This document shows, in pieces, positions 61,516 through 64,000 of a stretch of 64,000 nt of DNA. This stretch comes from Chalara sp. BL73 (taxonomy: Eukaryota > Ascomycota > Leotiomycetes > Helotiales), in contig CAKJVC010000139.1 in the NCBI GenBank assembly GCA_918026815.1, positions 62,001 through 126,000 of the forward strand, in the 5' to 3' direction. A program made the position numbers and the translations under genes. How positions within the stretch are numbered: position 1 is the first letter of the stretch; the number at the start of each line of letters is the position of its first letter. The notes under the pieces are model-generated. The model saw only the letters and a program-made list of their open reading frames with translations, was not told the origin of the DNA and made no database searches.

Positions 61516-62400
61516 GAGTTTTGGTGTTATACAGGCGCCGACTTTGCATGCATCGGCGTAACATCGCCGGTAGTGGTATTGGAGTTTTGCGTGTGGAGTA
61601 CTTCTGTACCAAGAGCTGTATTAGGTGGTAGATCGTTGGTAGCGCAAGCGAGTAACTTTTGATCCTAGTCACGAGGTGTCAATCCGGCGATCATGGCTAT
61701 TTCACTTTCGAACCCCAGTCGACTGCCAGCAATTGCCGAAAAGGCGTCATTTGGATAGCCAAGCTTGGTAATGCCTCGTGGAGGTCGAGATTTGCCATAC
61801 AAAGTAACGGTAAGCATCAGCTGAGCCTCAAGATGGATGGTAACCATGCAACACTTGTTTAGAGGAGAGACTGTAGTGTAATGTATTGTGTTATAGCGTG
61901 GCAGGTGGGTCATAGCGGTGTGGCGCGGAGCAACATGATTGGTGCCTCGGAGGCGGCGATTCCCCTTGTACTGCACTGTACAGGAAAGGGAAGGAACGGT
62001 TTAACGTTACACAAGCACAAAAGCACAAGCACAAAATGCGACTGGGGTGGCCCGATAAACACGCTTAGCCCCGCCTTTGGTGAACCAATCGCAGACTTGG
62101 ATACCACCTTTAGGCTTTCACCCAGCAAAGAAACCTTCTGATCTCTCTAGTCTTCTCCCCTCCCATCCTTCCAAACAAGAATCCCGTATGTATCGCCTTG
62201 CCCTCTCTCTGCCTTGCGAACCAGATTAGCATTCTAACGGGCGACCCTGAACCTGACCTTGTTTATCTGATATTCCCTCGAGCCTCGTCATGTGAGCCGT
62301 CATTGCTTCCTTCCACCCACGAAATTGCTGACCACGACTAGTAGCTCCCTGCATAGCACTTCACTCATACCATAGGCGCGCCCTTACCTCCCCCCCGCCT
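61516..62400. other. Intergenic region
   Basis: No supported gene. Pyrimidine-rich stretches near 62140-62400 suggest promoter or leader of the small ORF at 62401. Confidence 0.4.
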
Positions 62401-62634
62401 ATGACGATGCCTACTCAAAGCGAGAAACGCCAGCCTTGGGCTGCAATCTGGCCTAATGCGACGGAGGAAAAGCCGCAGAATGTGGAGCCACAAGGAGTCA
62501 ACTACAATTTCGCGAAGGGCGAGAGAATGATAATTGATGGTAGTGCTCAGAGAGGCAGTGGCTTAACGGAAGGTCGATGGACCGTGGAAGCAGAGAGTAA
62601 CAACCCTTCAGATAAAGGCAGGGCTGTTGAATAA
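62401..62634 (+). CDS. Small hydrophilic ORF, tentative
   Basis: 77 aa, single exon, ATG directly after a C-rich leader. The composition is hydrophilic (Gln, Glu, Asn, Gly) with QPWAAIWPNA near the start and a Gly/Arg/Asp-rich end. No domain, signal or membrane segment is seen. The pyrimidine-rich upstream region and absence of overlap support a gene; the length alone does not. Confidence 0.35.
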   Translation: MTMPTQSEKRQPWAAIWPNATEEKPQNVEPQGVNYNFAKGERMIIDGSAQRGSGLTEGRWTVEAESNNPSDKGRAVE

Positions 62635-62841
62635 GGCGGGAGAAGGATTTAGAGCCGGACACAGCTTAGCTATCCGATGTTGGTTGTATATTTGGCCCTC
62701 ATAGTTAATTGATGAGCTCATCAGCATCAGAAATAACGGAGTTTACGGTGATGAACCCAGGTAAAACATGGTAACGCGAAGTCTATTATGAGGTTAGGCT
62801 TTTGGCATCGTCGCGACGGCAAGAGCGGCTCCTATCCCAAC

Positions 62842-64000
62842 TCAATCGTGTTTATCCCCAAGTGCTTCATAGTATACCAGCGCTCTCAACTCAATGCTCT
62901 CACGAGATGGAAAAGCTCCAGGACTGGCCTCGGGCAGCGGAATAGCAACATGCGGTACTTCCTCTATTAGTGATGTGGCGCCACCAATAGTTTCTAACCT
63001 AAGGAACTCACCAGGCACGGCTCCAGGATTTGAGTCCGCTTGCAAGAATACCCAAGCCTCGTTTGGGAGTTGATCGCTCATGAAGAACCATTTCTGCTGG
63101 TCGGTATGATAAGTTTGCATGTTTTCGACCACGTAGTCAGAGTAGACGAGATCGCAAGGCTCTAGGTCTTTGGCAGGATCTATGGTGGCTGCGGAGCATA
63201 GTGCCAACGGCCAGTCTTTCACTGGTCCACTTATCGGCTTCCAGACGCTACAATCATTCAGCAGAGTCTAGCAGGATGGCTCTCTTAAAACTACTTCACA
63301 CACTGTACTCGAGACTTGAGCATGTCTTCCGCGCTGTCCGGATTGAGTCGGCGGACCATTGACAATACCCAGTCGAGTGTCGTATCTGGAGAGGGTTAGC
63401 CAGGATAACATGTGTGAATCTCTATTACCATTGGATTAAGTAAATAGCACACATACCTACGTGAACAACCGATGTAGGCTGGTCATATTGATACGAATTC
63501 CCCGTAGAAATTGGGAAATTTATATGCCGTCTTCTAATCCTATGCTCGAATATCTGCACCTTGCTGGCACCGAAATATTCCCTTAACTGGATGGAAACCT
63601 CTCTCAAATAAATACCCTTGACCTTCTCTTCGTCGTCGTAGTCCTTATACTCCATCGACGACTGGAGGTTAAGCACAGTGCATCCTTCCACGTCAAATGA
63701 CAGCGGCTCCAATTCCCGCACATCCTGAACGTTGATCTCGTACTCTTCGAGCCTAGTATTTTGGCGCGGGAACCCGTCTGGTGGAGGAAAGCGAAGGGAG
63801 TAGGGTTTCTCTGTCTCGTACAGCTGGTTTTTCTCGAGGAAATGGGCTGTTGTGCAGATAGTGTCTCTGCCCATGACGACTAAGCTTAAGCTTCCGCAAT
63901 ACGTCTTGTGTGAATTTCGATACTTTAAATACACCCCTTGAGGATTACGGCAGAAATATGCGCTTCGCAATCCCTGAGCAGTTTCAGATAGATCATATGC
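62842..64000 (-). CDS. CmcJ/GA4-desaturase-like hydroxylase, 5' end outside the window
   Basis: Exons 64000-63457 (partial), 63385-63295 and 63247-62842 join in phase. The protein shows blocks of the fungal CmcJ / asaB-type hydroxylase-desaturase family: KVQIFEHRIRRR, then VVHVDTT spanning the first visible intron, NVWKPISGPVKDWPLALCSA spanning the second, PCDLVYSDYVVENMQTYHTD, QKWFFMSDQ and PRESIELRALVYYEA. Members act on secondary metabolites or gibberellin-like substrates and are thought to be 2-oxoglutarate/iron-type enzymes; H and D in HVD and the late R-E-S-I-E block are candidate active-site positions. The frame is still open at the right edge without an ATG, so the start lies outside. 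The substrate is unknown. Confidence 0.88.

Noticed and set aside
1..64000. CRISPR arrays, operons, prokaryotic signals
   Set aside because: No regularly spaced repeats with spacers; introns and gene families show a eukaryotic fungal genome.

Overview
The window looks like nuclear DNA of a filamentous ascomycete, most likely a Leotiomycetes/Helotiales-type fungus. Genes are interrupted by short introns (about 47-80 nt) with GT...AG borders and CTAAC-like branch sites. A single dispersed 5S rRNA gene is present. Several gene families are fungus-specific (STAND/NLR NTPases, HET domain, DUF7580, BCS1-like ATPases, Hsp70-like proteins). Dead copies often carry CAG-to-TAG or TGG-to-TAG/TGA type stops, as expected from repeat-induced point mutation (RIP). 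Names rest on motif recognition by eye; no database search was run.

Left part (0-25 kb): an eight-exon Hsp70-like gene (minus), a coiled-coil protein (plus), a BCS1-like AAA ATPase (minus), a broken sulfotransferase-like gene (minus), a heat-shock-type promoter with only a tiny ORF behind it (12.96-13.36 kb), a two-finger C2H2 regulator (plus), a dead Tc1-like transposon with long terminal inverted repeats (18.68-20.21 kb), a small Cys-rich protein (minus) and a GT90/CAP10-type glycosyltransferase (minus).

Middle (25-51 kb): a 5S rRNA gene, a NACHT gene split by one TGA codon, an SRR1-domain gene, a broken secreted RING-like gene and a six-exon gene with a fungal ubiquitin-like domain. After these comes an accessory graveyard: LINE ORF1 and hAT remnants, an aminoglycoside-phosphotransferase-like fragment, two NACHT pseudogenes, a HET pseudogene, 5S fragments, and a 433-bp MITE interrupted by a second 433-bp copy of itself.

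Right part (52-64 kb): a disordered protein ending in a PP1-docking-like motif, a YCII-domain protein, an intact 1427-aa zinc-finger/NB-ARC/TPR STAND protein divergently paired with a DUF7580-type protein across a 423-bp shared promoter, a small ORF, and a CmcJ/GA4-desaturase-like gene cut by the window edge.

The main theme is self/non-self recognition: many STAND/HET-type loci, most dead, plus one intact NLR and its divergent partner. That pair is the best candidate for a poorly described system.
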